The notes under the pieces were generated by a model. It saw only the letters and a program-made list of their open reading frames with translations. It did no database searches and was not told the origin of the DNA. DNA of 64,000 nucleotides from Ulota crispa. Taxonomy: Eukaryota > Streptophyta > Bryopsida > Orthotrichales > Orthotrichaceae. A program made the translations under genes and the position numbers. Position 1 is the stretch's first letter; every line of letters starts with the position of its first letter. Below, in pieces: positions 46,267 through 58,112 of this stretch. The stretch is from the NCBI GenBank assembly GCA_963920765.1, contig OY987244.1, positions 9,364,501-9,428,500 of the forward strand, read 5' to 3'.

Positions 46267-46913
46267 CCCCTCAACGCCCTTGGAATTTTGGAGTATCTCA
46301 AAATTTGGTTGAAAGTGAACAAAATGCTGGCATTTTGATCAATCTTATCAAATTTTTTGAAATGTAATTGAACAAATTCAAAGTAGACATGTTATAGATT
46401 GCATACAAAAATAAATCACAACTATTTCACTTATGGATTGAAAGATTATAATGTTTGCTCATGAGGGTGTTAAAATTGTGAAAGTGATTTGAAGTCTTTC
46501 AATCTTCTTTTTGCATCTCAAACCTAAAATGGAGGGTACCAAAAAAATATGAGTGTGTAAAGTACAACATGCATAACTCCAATCAATTTATGGCTTCTCA
46601 AAATCTATTCTACAATTATTTTAAATGAATTTTTAATGCAATTTTTTCTCCAAGTTCTAGTGTACTTGAGGTCATTTCCAAGAGCCTTCAACACTAGAAA
46701 GTGAAGATTTGCAATGGACACCCTTGCACAAAATCTTGAATAGACAAATCATGTTAATTCATTTTCAAGATCAGACTCTGGATGCTGAAACTAGACTTCA
46801 ACAACAATTTAGATATAATAATAACCACACAAAAAAATCTCCAAAAACTTTTTGTATCCTTGAAAAAAATTCAAAGGGGTGAAATAAACACCCCTTGGGC
46901 GTTGAGGGGTTAA
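46263..46913 (+). mobile_element. TTAA-CCC element r, 651 bp subfamily, sharing TTAA with element q
   Basis: Starts TTAACCCCTCAACGCCCTTGG and ends CCTTGGGCGTTGAGGGGTTAA, a 20-bp perfect inverted repeat. Colinear with element p and the same length. Confidence 0.8.
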
Positions 46914-48054
46914 CCCAAACCTTAAATGCAAATTTTGACAATGAATGAATGTAAAGCTAAACCATGTACACATTCATTGTCATTGTTTTCATCCGCCTGG
47001 CTGCGCCTACAACTTGGGGTAATAGCAAAGTCCATATGCTGGCCTTCATAACATTCAGTAGCGCTCATTATGCTTGCCCTCCCTCTAGATGAAGAGTGTG
47101 GAATATTCCACACTCTTTCATCTTGCTGGATGAAAGAGTGTAGAATATTCCACACCCATCAGTAGCTAAGAAGACACATGGTTGAATTTATCAGAGAGTT
47201 TATGAAAGAGAGGCTCAATTTTGTGCACATATGTCAATGTGGGGGCCAGCCATGTCAGAAAGAAAGAAAAAAAAAAAAAAAAAAAATTGTCATGATGAAG
47301 TTCGTGAATGATACCTGAAGAGAGGGAAAGGCAGCCTCTCTTCAGGTTACTGAATGTTATGTTAGACTTGGAAAACCCCAAAAACAATAAATAGTTCTAT
47401 ACTTGAAACTGGTTTGTTATTTTTTGAATTTTATAATTTTGGGTCAACGTGAAAATCTGTTGTAATTTAATTAGTTGTGCATTGCCCTCCAACAAATTCT
47501 CAAGTTTTTTGAAACTTAACTAGTCATTATCTCAACTTCATCAAACAATATCAAGTCCTGCAGTCCAACTAGTATTTTTTTCCATTAATAGGATATATAA
47601 ATATGTGGTTTGAACTTTTTAGCACAGGGCCTCGTGGGATTTTAGTGATTTTGAAGCTTCTAATTGTTGTTCTTCACCAATGATAGTTGCCTACTTGAGT
47701 TTCAACAAACTCGAGAACATTTTAGAGGGCACTGCACACTAGCCAAACAAAAAGAAATGCATGCCAATATTCCACTTCATTTTGCAGTGCTTGATGAATT
47801 GTCATTTGTGACAAAGAAAGTATAAAATTTAAATGTTGGAAATGAACTCTACTCTAAACTCTCACGACAATTTTTGAGGAACATTCTTGAAGAGGGTTGG
47901 GTGGTGTGAAAGGAATTTGTGAGTGGTTGTTGTAGTGAAGTAATGCAGTTTCTTTTTTGACCAGGTATTGTACTGAAAATACAATATCGAGATCACGGAA
48001 TAAATAGCAAAACTCCATGAAAACATCATTGTGACCAGGAGGTAGGGTATTTAT
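46914..48054. other. Spacer with palindromes and a 20-base poly-A tract
   Basis: No gene is recognised. Poly-A runs 47267-47286. The palindrome pair is listed separately. Confidence 0.45.
47087..47160. repeat. Two tandem palindromes around GTGTGGAATATTCCACAC
   Basis: The first (47087-47123) has ends AGATGAA and TTCATCT and an 18-bp perfect core. The second (47128-47160) is a diverged copy beginning GGATGAAAGAGTGTAG. Confidence 0.75.
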
Positions 48055-48164
48055 TGTATATGATATTTTATTTTATTGTATATGATATTTTATTTTATTG
48101 TATATGATATTTTATTTTATTGTATATGATATTTTATTTTATTGTATATGATATTTTATTTTAT
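48055..48164. repeat. Minisatellite, five copies of a 22-bp unit
   Basis: Identical units, each starting TGTATATGATATTTTATT, at 48055, 48077, 48099, 48121 and 48143. The identity implies recent expansion. Confidence 0.9.
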
Positions 48165-48849
48165 TGTGTCAACTTTTGGGAAGCTGGAAGACAAAGTCTG
48201 AAAAAGACACCAGTTCTAATGAGACAATTTCAAGTATTTGAACTAGTAAGGGCTTTCACCAGGTGGAGGTTGAATACCTCAAGGATAAAATCTCATGAAG
48301 TGATTGGAATTCGAGCTTTTTGTTTTTGTAAAAGGAAGTAAATGTGATACAATCCTTTGAATTTTCTTGTGATGGGGCAATCTATACTAAGGGAGGAGGT
48401 CGATAAATCAACCAGGTAAGCCTATTTAACTCATCAATGATAAAAATAGGTATTTGAAGAAACATGTTACTCATTCTTAAATAGAGAACGCATTCATAAC
48501 ATAGTTGGTTCATGGATTTCTTGTCTTCATATGTTCCAAACTACAACTCTTCTCTAAGTCCCAACTCAATGCTAGCTCATAGCTTTGCTAGGTTGTAAGA
48601 GCAATTTTCAATGTCATGTTGGAAAAGGTCCTTAACCAAAAAGAAATGGCAAGTATGGATCTTAGGTCCCTTTACATTAGAGGTGAGAGCAAATTTCAGC
48701 CAATAAAAAATCCCAAAAATCGAGAATACTAAGCAACATCACTTTACATAAGATTTTTTTTTGTAAGGACAAAAAAACGAAAAAATAAGTTGAAAAACGC
48801 TTTTGTTCCCGATGGCAATGAAAGTACACAATTTTTGGGTCATCTGAAA
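48165..48849. other. AT-rich spacer, nothing recognised
   Basis: Only short chance frames, with no motif or structured repeat. Confidence 0.45.
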
Positions 48850-48947
48850 TTATAATCAAGTCCATCAAAAGAAGTGGGCCTGATTATATTGTTTAGGTCC
48901 TCTGGACTTATAATCAAGCCCATGAAAAGAAGTGGGCTTGATTATAA
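48850..48947. repeat. Duplicated hairpin, second copy with a perfect 15-bp stem
   Basis: TTATAATCAAGCCCA (48908-48922) pairs perfectly with TGGGCTTGATTATAA (48933-48947) over a 10-base loop. A diverged version with the same loop type lies at 48850-48880. Confidence 0.75.
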
Positions 48948-50515
48948 TTTTGGGAATCATTTGGCCAAAATCTTCATAACCAATTATTTCTATTTTATTA
49001 ATATTTTTTTTGTAGGAAATGTGCTAAAAAAAACTTAAAGTTTTGACCCCTTCTCACTTTACTTTACAACCAAAAGCCATTACCTTCAAAGGCCGGCTTC
49101 TCAAGGACAAGCCATGGCTCATGAGGGATTTTCTTCACGACTTCTCACCTCTAGTGTAAATTAAAGAGAGCCTTAGAGCAACTTGAGTTGAATTGCCACA
49201 CTAGTTTTGCAAATTGGCAAGTAGTGAGGTGGTGCCACACTAGTCTTGCAACCTTGCAAGTAGCGGTGTGGCATAGGCAAATTGTTAGGCAAGGTTGGTT
49301 TGCACAATCCACTCCATTGGGCACCTAGATCATTGCTCCTCCTTTTGCCTCAGTTCCCTCCCCTCCGCTCTTATGATTACAACAACAAATAAGAACTAGC
49401 CACATGGCAACATGCAATACGACAAGAAGCCCAACATTTTCCCTTTCCATCCACCATCTAAGATGGATTTGCAAGGACTCTACTCCCACTAGCAACTTGC
49501 TCTCCCCACCTAAGGTTGCCAACATGGGGTGGAGGCTGCCTAGTGGTCAACTTTGAGTTCTACACCAATGGGTTAGATGGAGATGATTTTAGAAGCTAGA
49601 AATGTTGATTTAACCCCTAAAGGACCAAGGAGCCCTCTTTGAGCAAATGGATAAGTGGGCAAGCATTTCCCATGTAAATACACAAGATAAGACTATGAAA
49701 ATAAAGGTGTATGTGCTCATATTGAAAAGCTTGCATACCTCCCCAAAAAATTGAATAGTTTTTGAGTGAGATATGGTACCAAATGTGATTTAGGTGTCAA
49801 CGCGGGCATCCCTAAAAAAAATCAGAAACAAAGAGGTTGAGGAAGGGTGTTGCCCAAACAGTGTTCAAAAGCACTTTCCAATGGCTTGGTCAATGTGCAA
49901 AATTTGAAGTGAACTCTCCTTGACTATGTAATAACTTCTATTTTACTTTTTATTTTAAAAACAACATACTTTGACAAGTACTCTATATAATGTTTTATGT
50001 TTATACCATATGGATTTTGTAATTGAGATTTATTTCTTTAAGAATCTCTTTGGTGAAGTTTTTTTTGTGTAATGACAATTTGAACAAAGTGATTCCCGCT
50101 TTTGATTTTTTTCCATTATGTTTTAAGGATTATATGATCATGAAATTTGTGAGGCATATAGCCAACTTCATGGTCTAAAATACGTTAAATTGCACAATAA
50201 ATCATATAGTGGAAGATGTCATTTTGAATGACCAAAAAAAAAATTGACACCTAAGAATGCTTCAAAAATAGTGTTGGCCCTACTTTGAGTGTTATAATCT
50301 AATGGAGTATGCCCTCACAAAGTTTGAATTTTTGAGAAGATGTACATAAGAAAGTTACAAAATAGATCTTACGATTAAATTCTTGGGGAGATCACTCCCT
50401 CTTACATTTTGCATACACCTTTAATAATGACATATATTTTAAATGGGGGCTATTTACCTTGTCAAAAAGATTGAAAGACATGGTTTAAAAAATTTATAAA
50501 GGCAAATGTTAGTAA
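48948..50515. other. Spacer with a solitary TTAA-CCC end
   Basis: TTAACCCCTAAAGGACCAAGG at 49610 is a clear family left end with no right end found. A short diverged duplication (GCCACACTAGTYTTGCAA) lies at about 49195-49275. No gene is recognised. Confidence 0.45.
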
Positions 50516-51897
50516 TTAACCCCTAAAGGACCAAGCCATTTTTTTAGTGAAAGTTATTGAAAACTGCCACTTTTGGGGAAATGAGTAGAATGGTAGGAAA
50601 AACAATTATTTTTGGAAATCTAACCATAAGATCTTGCTCTAGACTATGGGAGGTACTTGTGGAAAAAAAAATCAGCTCATTCTACATGTAGAGGAGTGAG
50701 ATATTGACATCTGAAGTGAAAAAAAAAAGTTATTTTCCTTGTTGCCTAAAAATCTCAAAAGCCTTTGATTACCCCTAAATCAAAAAAATTGCTCTACGCA
50801 AAGTTGAGGTTTATTTTTTCCATATGTTTGACCACGTTATGTAAGTGTGGGAGAAAATTCAAATGAATTGGAGGTGTGAATCATACTTTGTAAAATCTTG
50901 CAATGCTGTAAGAGTATTTGCACCCTGCCCGCTGGCCCATCTCGCGACGCCGGCTTGGCGCGTTGAGGGCTGAAAAACCCTCCCCACCTCGCGCATGCAA
51001 TGGAGGCCGGGGAAGTGGGGCGATGCCTAGGGCGTTGCAGCCCCGGCATTTTCCCTCCCTATGGCGAGGCAGGAGGGAAAATTCATGGGCTACAAACTAA
51101 TCTGCAGATGACACGTGGCACAATCTCATTGGATGCGATTCTGTTCTCTTGGGGCTCTATAAGAACCACTAACATGATGACACGTGGAGTAGCGTGAGAG
51201 GCTACGTACGGCAAGTGGCAAAAAATGTTTTTATTTTAAAACTGGAGCGGCGCCGCGATGCCTCAGCTGGGGTGGGTTGTGCTAGCCACCCTGCCGTCCC
51301 GCTCTGTCTCCCGCCTTGCTGCCTTGCTGGGCAGGGTGTAGATGCTCTAAGGCCATCAAATTTGCTTATACATTAGTCAAAATTGGAGAATTTATGTAAA
51401 ATTGAGAAATGTGAATTACTTTGATCCAAATGGTGAAAACAAAGGAATCTTAGTCTACTACAATTTGGGAAAAAAAGAAGCAAAAAAACAAATACATAAA
51501 GAGCTCAAAAAAGTAAAGCACCAAAGGCAAAAGGAATGGAGGTATGGGAGTCCCGTACCTGCCCACAAACTAAAACTTTTCACTCATGAATCAGAATCAA
51601 ATGATTAAAAGCTCCCCATATATGTTTAAATCTGAAGAACCAAATTCAAATATTTATTTTGAAAAAAAATTATTTCAAGAAATTTTTTTGGCTGCCCACT
51701 CTCCCATGTTTTCAAATTTTCATGCACAACTTCTTCAATAATTGTCAAAATGAAGGAAAAATTAGATACCCACGCAGATCTTTGAATTCTCCATCTTCAA
51801 TGTAAATTTCAAAAAATCATGCAAAGTAGGTTAGCCATAAGTACATGCCCAAAATCCCATTTGTCTCCCAAAGGGACAATGATTCTTTAGGGGTTAA
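50516..51897 (+). mobile_element. TTAA-CCC element t, long subfamily, interrupted by a Harbinger-type MITE
   Basis: Starts TTAACCCCTAAAGGACCAAGC, ends GACAATGATTCTTTAGG then GGTTAA. Colinear with element h. Without the nested MITE and its TAA it is about 942 bp. It contains an unassigned 68-codon frame (51402-51608), partly matched by open sequence in element h. Confidence 0.8.
50911..51347. mobile_element. PIF/Harbinger-type MITE nested in element t, 437 bp, GC-rich
   Basis: Ends GAGTATTTGCACCCTGCCC and, inverted, GAGCATCTACACCCTGCCC (16 of 19 match), flanked by TAA at 50908-50910 and 51348-51350. The TAA duplication and GAGCATCT-type end are typical of plant Harbinger MITEs. Element h has no insertion at this place. 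Its GC content is far above that of its host. Confidence 0.8.
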
Positions 51898-52832
51898 CCC
51901 GTAAAAGCCCAAGCCCTTTTTTCTGTGAAAGTCACTGAAAATTGCCACTTTGGGAGAAATGAGTAGAAAAGTAGGAAATAAAGTTTGTTTAGCAAATCCA
52001 ATTGGAGGGTCTTGCCTTACACTAGAAGAGGTACTTGTGGAAAAAAATCAAGGCATTCTAGATGGAGAAAAGGGAACTATTTACATCTGAAGTGGAAAAA
52101 AAGATTTTTTTGTGCTGTCAAAATAAAATCAGACACCTTTTACCACTCTTACATGAAAAAAATTTCTCAACACAAAGTTGAGGTTTATTTTTTCCATGTG
52201 GAAGACCAAGTTAGGTATATGTGGAGAATTTTCTAATCAATTGGAACTACACAACACATGGGGGGAAATAGTAAGTAAAAAGAAGTAGAGAATGAGTCAA
52301 ATCACTAAATTGTTAAGAATTTAATTATTAAAATGAAAAATGAAAATCCCAACAATCATAATGTTGTAATAAACAATCTACTTCCTTAGGTTTAGTTTTT
52401 ATTTCAAAATATTGAAAATTGTAGAAGATAAAGGACTTCAAAGTTCATTTTAGAGTAGAGGATTTGTAACTGCCCACAAACTAAAACATCTCATAACTTT
52501 CATGTCATTGATTGAAGTTGAATGATTCAAAGCTTCCTAAATATTTAAAAAAATCTAAAGAACCAATTTCAGAAACTTTTAATTAAAAAAATGTAAATTT
52601 TGAAGAAGTATTTGGGCTGCCCGGATAGCCCTCTCTCCGCCGGGTTGCAATAATTCTTGCGTAAGTTCTTTGTCAAATGTCAAAATGAAGAAAAAATTTG
52701 ATGTCTGCGTAGGTCTTGGAATTCCCCACCTTCAATAAAAGTTTCAAAAAATCACACAAAATAGTTTAGCTAGAGGTACATGCCCAAAATCCATTTGTCC
52801 TCTGAGGGGACATTTGGGCCTTTAGGGGTTAA
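51894..52832 (+). mobile_element. TTAA-CCC element u, 939 bp, sharing TTAA with element t
   Basis: Starts TTAACCCGTAAAAGCCCAAGC; ends GGGGACATTTGGGCCTTTAGG then GGTTAA. Colinear with h and t, in the same orientation as t. Confidence 0.78.
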
Positions 52833-53829
52833 GTGCACCGTGTTGGTACTTATAATTTTTCCAAGGGCTCATTTTAAGCTACCCTATATTACTTACAATT
52901 CTTTATTTTCCTTATAACCCAGTTATTCCTTGTAAATCATTCTATTTGTTATATGCATTTTGTTTCATAGGTTTAGCACTATCTTGAAAGTGTCTAGTAC
53001 TATGAGCCATTGTGTAATGACATACACACAATTTCAACATAAGAATCCAAGGCAACGAAGAGCCGGTAGGAGCCATGGTAATACATATGGTAACATAAAA
53101 AACAATAGAAGAGTATAATTTGTGTTGCAAAATATAGTGAAGGATGGGAATATGTGCCTCCATTGCTGTACATTTGTTGTTTGAGGTTTGCCTAGGATTA
53201 TGAAGCACACATGCAAGGATTATTTTTCAAACAACTCTGACTTCTATCAGCGTCCCCATAGCAATGAAGGCAAGTCCAAAAAGAAATACTAAAACCATTA
53301 GATATCCACTCCTCCAGTGATGACCAAGCGGTTGGTGAAAACCATCCATCCATAAATTTTGGAGCATAAAATGTACTTTTTGTTCTTATTGAATGAACCC
53401 TAAAGCCCAAGGCCCCAAACCCTATAGGCCTATACCCTACACCTTATACCCTAAGTACTCACTAGTCACTACTAACCTTTTTTCTCTATGCTATTTTACG
53501 TCTACGGCTTACATAATTCTATCAATTTTTGTCTACCCTATATTATATATAATCTTGTTTTCCACTATTAGACCACCCTATATTATATGTAACAAATTTT
53601 ACCCAAAATTAATGTAATGGACCTTATATTTAAATGCACGTAGTTTCTACTTTTTTTGCAAGTGACCCTCCAAGGTTAAATTATTGAAAAAAAATCAAAA
53701 GTGTATTATCCAGCACAAAATGTTTCACATTTTAGATAGCCTCATATGCTGGAGAAAAATGCTTTGTCAAAGCCATATGGCAATGTCACAGGGGTTCAAG
53801 GTGCACAAAGGACAAATATTTCTCTCTTG
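52833..53829. other. Spacer, nothing recognised
   Basis: Frames at 52942-53208, 53198-53410 and 53393-53617 are unassigned. The CCCTAAAGCC / CCCTATAGGCC tract near 53395-53450 is a degenerate telomere-like repeat. Confidence 0.4.
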
Positions 53830-54757
53830 TTAACCCCTAAAGCCCTTAGGCCTTTATTTTGTCAAAAGACACTCAAAACTGCCATTTCTATTGCAAAGAG
53901 TAAAAAGTTTTAAAATTGGTCTTCATATCTAACCATAGGATCTTGCACTAGACTAGTACAAGAATGTGCATTAAAAAATTCCAAAACTTTGACTACCCAA
54001 ATTGCAAAATATTTGCTTTTAAAGTGTAACAATCAAACTTTTTTGCACCTTATATGATTAAATTGTTTTACTTATAACTTTTTGAACTCAAAATTTTTGC
54101 ACCACAAAGTTTTGAAGTTTATTTTATTATGGTGGAAAATTGAGTTGAGAATCTTTGGAAAAAAAATTAAAACAAAAAAACTTAGTTTTCATTCTTAAAA
54201 AGAGCATTAGGTGGAAGAAGGTATGAGATTGAACAAAAATAAAATGGTTAATAACCCTGCAATGGAATTCAAACACCATAATCCCAATAGTGAGATTGTT
54301 CTAGCAAGCAAACTTCACCCTTCCCAACAATTTTTTTTGAAATTGTTAAACTTGCATTCAAAAATGAACTTTATAAGTTATTTTTTCTAGAAGATGCTTA
54401 AATTGCCCAAAAAACAAGATTATCCATAACATTTGCACTTAGTCCAAATGAAGTGAATCAAAGCTTCAAATGTAGACAAAGATATAATCTATGAGAAGAA
54501 AAGTTGAAAAAAAAATTCAAGTTTTTGTAAATTTTGTTTGCTGCTTGATCTTCATAAATTTGTGCTTATTTAGGCATAACTTTTGCTTTTGGGCATAGAT
54601 TGGAATAAAAATTATGTTCCCCAAAAGCTAATGTGTTTTCCTATCTTCAAAAAAGTATCAAGAAACGAGGACAAAAATTGAGGCTGTATGTACCTGCCCA
54701 ATATCCCATTTGTCTCCTGACTGAGTCCCGAGGGGAGACTCAGGGATTTAGGGTTAA
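53830..54757 (-). mobile_element. TTAA-CCC element v, 928 bp, reverse orientation
   Basis: Starts TTAACCCCTAAAGCCCTTAGG, ends CAGGGATTTAGGGTTAA. Reverse-complement colinear with elements b and o, and without the block nested in o. Its left 120 bp also align with the left end of h, t and u (CATAGGATCTTGC then CTAGACTA), which ties the two long groups together. Confidence 0.78.
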
Positions 54758-56577
54758 AGAAGGACTACGAAAACAAAACAAAAAACAAAAAAAAATCCTT
54801 TTATTTCGCTTACATTGGAATGTGTAACACTTGAACAACTTGTCAAAATTTCAAGCAATTTTCTTGGCACAATATCCTCATTATTTTGAGATTGCGTTCG
54901 GTATGTGTTTTCAAGATCTTCTAAATGGCCATATGAAATATTAAAGAATTACTTTTCAAAAGTTTCATGCAAAGGAATTGTTAGAACTTGCCTCCTAGGT
55001 TTGATCTTTATTTTAGCAACATCCAACTCATGACCAAAGTCCAACTTCAGTGGCACCAGTTTTTTTTTTAAAGATTTTCATGCAAACATTTTAAAGTGAA
55101 ATAAGACTTGGAACTTGGAAGTTTGAGGCTACACAACTAAAACTCTATTTGTTCATCAATCCCATTTTTAAGTTTCACTGAGACTTAGGATATATTACAA
55201 ATTTGTGAAACACCTAATGTATGAAAACTTTGAGAAAACAAAGTTGATCTTAGTGGTAGGAGTGGTGAGAACAGAATGAATATAGTTAAAAGAAATACTA
55301 AACATTTGTTACTAACAATATTGTTAATACTTTTCCCAACTTAAAGTGTGTAGTGGACCTTTACTGTACAGTTTTTTGACGTTTGAAAAAAAAGTTAAAA
55401 AATGGATGGCAGTTTTAATCACGTCGGGGATATAGACCACCTTAGGTACAATAGGAATTAATCATGTTTTTCCAGAACAAATCAAAAGGAAGATTAAACA
55501 ATAAAGACGTGGTACCCATACCAAACTATTTCTACTAAATGTAATTTGTGCAGGAGCCAGGTGCACAGAGGGCAAAGGGCCTTTAGTTTGAAATTACCTT
55601 GCGGCCATTCCTCAGACTTTGTATTGCATGTAAAACACCTGTTCCTTGAAAAAAGATTACCAATGCATGTTGCCTCCAACATGTCAATATATCATGTGGC
55701 GAGGTCTAGCAGCTGAGGTAGACACAACCATTACAGACCCCTCCCCAATCCCACACCTTAGATTGGAGGCTTTCATCACACAGGAACACACAATGTTGAA
55801 CCCGTAGTGGAGTAAGGTAGTGTGCTCATAAACAGTCCATTTAAGGGCTGAAATTGAATTTTGGGAGGTAAAATTTTTTGAACTATTTTTCATTAAATTT
55901 TCCTTGAAAGACAAGAAGAATTGACATCTAACACAAGTTTTTTCATATTTTTTGGAACTTCGTCGAATTAGGTATGAAAATTTGAAGTGGAAAGGCCATA
56001 GGTCTCTAAAACCACCCACCTCTTCAAATGTACACTCCTTGTACATTTTGAAAACCCATGAAAAAAATCGTGTACAAAAAGAGAACATTTGAGAAGGTGG
56101 CGGTTTAATGCCTGGACGGTTTATGAGCACACTACCTTAGTGATTATCACTTGCACAAGCAAAATTTGCCACATGTCAATTGCTAAGCTACTTTGGGATG
56201 GTTGGGATTGGGACCATCGAGTGCCACTATGAGAACATATCCAAGTAGTTTCAAGGTTAGTCTACAATCGCAAATAGGGACTCTATGAGTTGCAACTTTG
56301 CCCTTTAATATAAAATATTCTACATAACATTTTTCCACAAAAAATACATCCCATGATAGCTTGTTGAAAGGCTAACTCTATCGGTTTTTTTCTTCAATTT
56401 TCCAAGACCTTGAGATACCCCAAACCCTTAAACAGTCAGGTATAGGTATGTCTACATAATGTACTGCGAGTGATAGAGAGCCCACTAAAAGAAAAAGGAA
56501 AAAAAACCTTTGAATTTTCACTAAGATTTTTCCTAGCTTTGACATCTACTATATTAACTATAAAATGGGGCAAAAAT
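54758..56577. other. Spacer with no recognisable gene
   Basis: The minus frame 55684-56130 (148 codons) has no motif. Two similar segments (TAAGGTAGTGTGCTCATAAAC at 55814 and its near reverse GTTTATGAGCACACTACCTTA at 56118) bracket about 325 bp as inverted ends, so this may be another TIR element. Confidence 0.4.
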
Positions 56578-56989
56578 GGGGATTGATATGTCTACCTCAC
56601 CCTTTTAGCTATTCTACCATCCTCCCAAGATAAATTATAGATTTCTACCGTCAAATAGTTGAATCTGACAATTTGGAATTTAGATTTGGACTTAAAGACC
56701 TTGATTTTGTCTGAAACCATAAAAAAGGTTGTAATTGAACAACACCTAATGAAAAAGCTTAGCGAGGTGAAAAAGTATTACTTTTACTTTTGTTTATAAA
56801 AATAAATAAGCTTATTCATTGAATGTTGTTCAATTAGAACCCTTGTATGATTCTAGACTAAATGACAATCTCTAAGTCCAAATCTGAATTCTAGATCCTC
56901 AAATTCAACATATTGATGGTAGAAATCTAAAATCTACCCAGGGAGGGTGGTAGAATAGCTGAAAGGGTGTGGTAGACATATCAATCCCC
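56578..56989. mobile_element. Foldback element, 412 bp, possible 9-bp TSD
   Basis: Arms of about 75 bp: GGGGATTGATATGTCTACC and TTAGCTATTCTACCATCCTCCC, mirrored on the right. Flanks GGCAAAAAT and GGCAAAAAA match at 8 of 9. The centre (GTTCAATT, GATTCTAGACTAAAT, then TCCAAATCTGAATTC) resembles that of the foldback at 44566-44858, although the outer ends differ. Confidence 0.7.
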
Positions 56990-57651
56990 GGCAAAAAATA
57001 TACGAAATCGAAGTAACCACGCCAGTACTTAGATGAATGATAAGAGACTTCGTGATACATGGATGAACTTGTGAGCTTGGATGACCATATCCAATTTAAC
57101 CATTACCTGCATGTATTCAAGGGTACGTGTCATTAACCCAGTACACAAAGAAGTGCGCTGGTATAAATAGGAGCGCCACATGCGGGATTGCCGGCAACTA
57201 CCGGTATACACCAGAACTCTATTGTCGTCTACCAATATATTCGAAGAGGGAAAACACAAGGAACGTGAACAAAGTAGATTCGACAATGGATTCGTCAAGA
57301 AAAACTTTTAAGAAGGAATATTACAAGGTGTTCATTTACCAATACACCAAATAGTGCATCGAGGTTGCCTCACACTTTCTTGACATTTTACAATATATGA
57401 ATATTTATAGTTGTTATAATAATTTTGATCAAAAATTACTAGAGCAAACAATTTTAAAGGTTTTGGTAATGACCGTGAAATTGCAAAAAAGCAAACTAAT
57501 GACGACCAAGTTATAAATCAAGTAAATTATTATAGCAGCAAATATTTATATCATGTAAATTGTTTAGAAATTAGTGTGCGGCAACCTAAATGCAAAATTT
57601 AGTGTGTAGAGAAAGATTGTGCTCCACTCTTGCAAGAGGGGAGCCCCATGC
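56990..57651. other. Spacer, nothing recognised
   Basis: Frames at 57029-57298 (-) and 57127-57354 (+) overlap and carry no motif. Confidence 0.45.
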
Positions 57652-57654
57652 TAA

Positions 57655-58101
57655 GAGCATCTCCACCGATGGCTTCAAAAGTAGGCTCGTGGAAACAGAT
57701 ACAGTGGGCCCTCCAAAGCTATTCTACTTGGGCAACCGTAGCAATCTCCACCAGTGCAAGCTACATTCAAACACAGCGGGAGCAATCTGATTTTTGTGGC
57801 CTACTACCCTCTGCCACGTTAGCATGCGGGTCCCAACCTTTCTTGACAGATTCTCCGGATCCTTCGTAGATCCTAGACAAGCGCTAAGATTAGTGTTTCT
57901 AATAGACATTGCTTTTGGGCAAGCGCAAAACCAGCTTATTGAAAATAAACTGAGCTCTAGGAGGTCACCGTCCCATGGCTCTTGTTTGGTGAGCTTGCTC
58001 TAAGATTTGGCCGTGTGGAGCCAACAGTGGGAATTCATTTTGCAAACAGTACCAATTTGACTCGCTACTTGCGCGGCCATAGGCAACCGGTGGAGATGTT
58101 C
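57655..58101. mobile_element. PIF/Harbinger-type MITE, 447 bp
   Basis: Ends GAGCATCTCCACCGATGGC and, inverted, GAACATCTCCACCGGTTGCC, flanked by TAA at 57652-57654 and 58102-58104. Same superfamily as 50911-51347. Short frames inside are not transposase. Confidence 0.78.
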
Positions 58102-58112
58102 TAATCTCGTTA

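Noticed and set aside
53395-53460. Interstitial telomeric repeat
   Set aside because: CCCTA-type units are irregular and few, so this is only a degenerate tract.
55814-56140. Definite TIR element
   Set aside because: The inverted ends are good, but only about 20 bp was checked and no target duplication is visible; noted in the spacer entry only.
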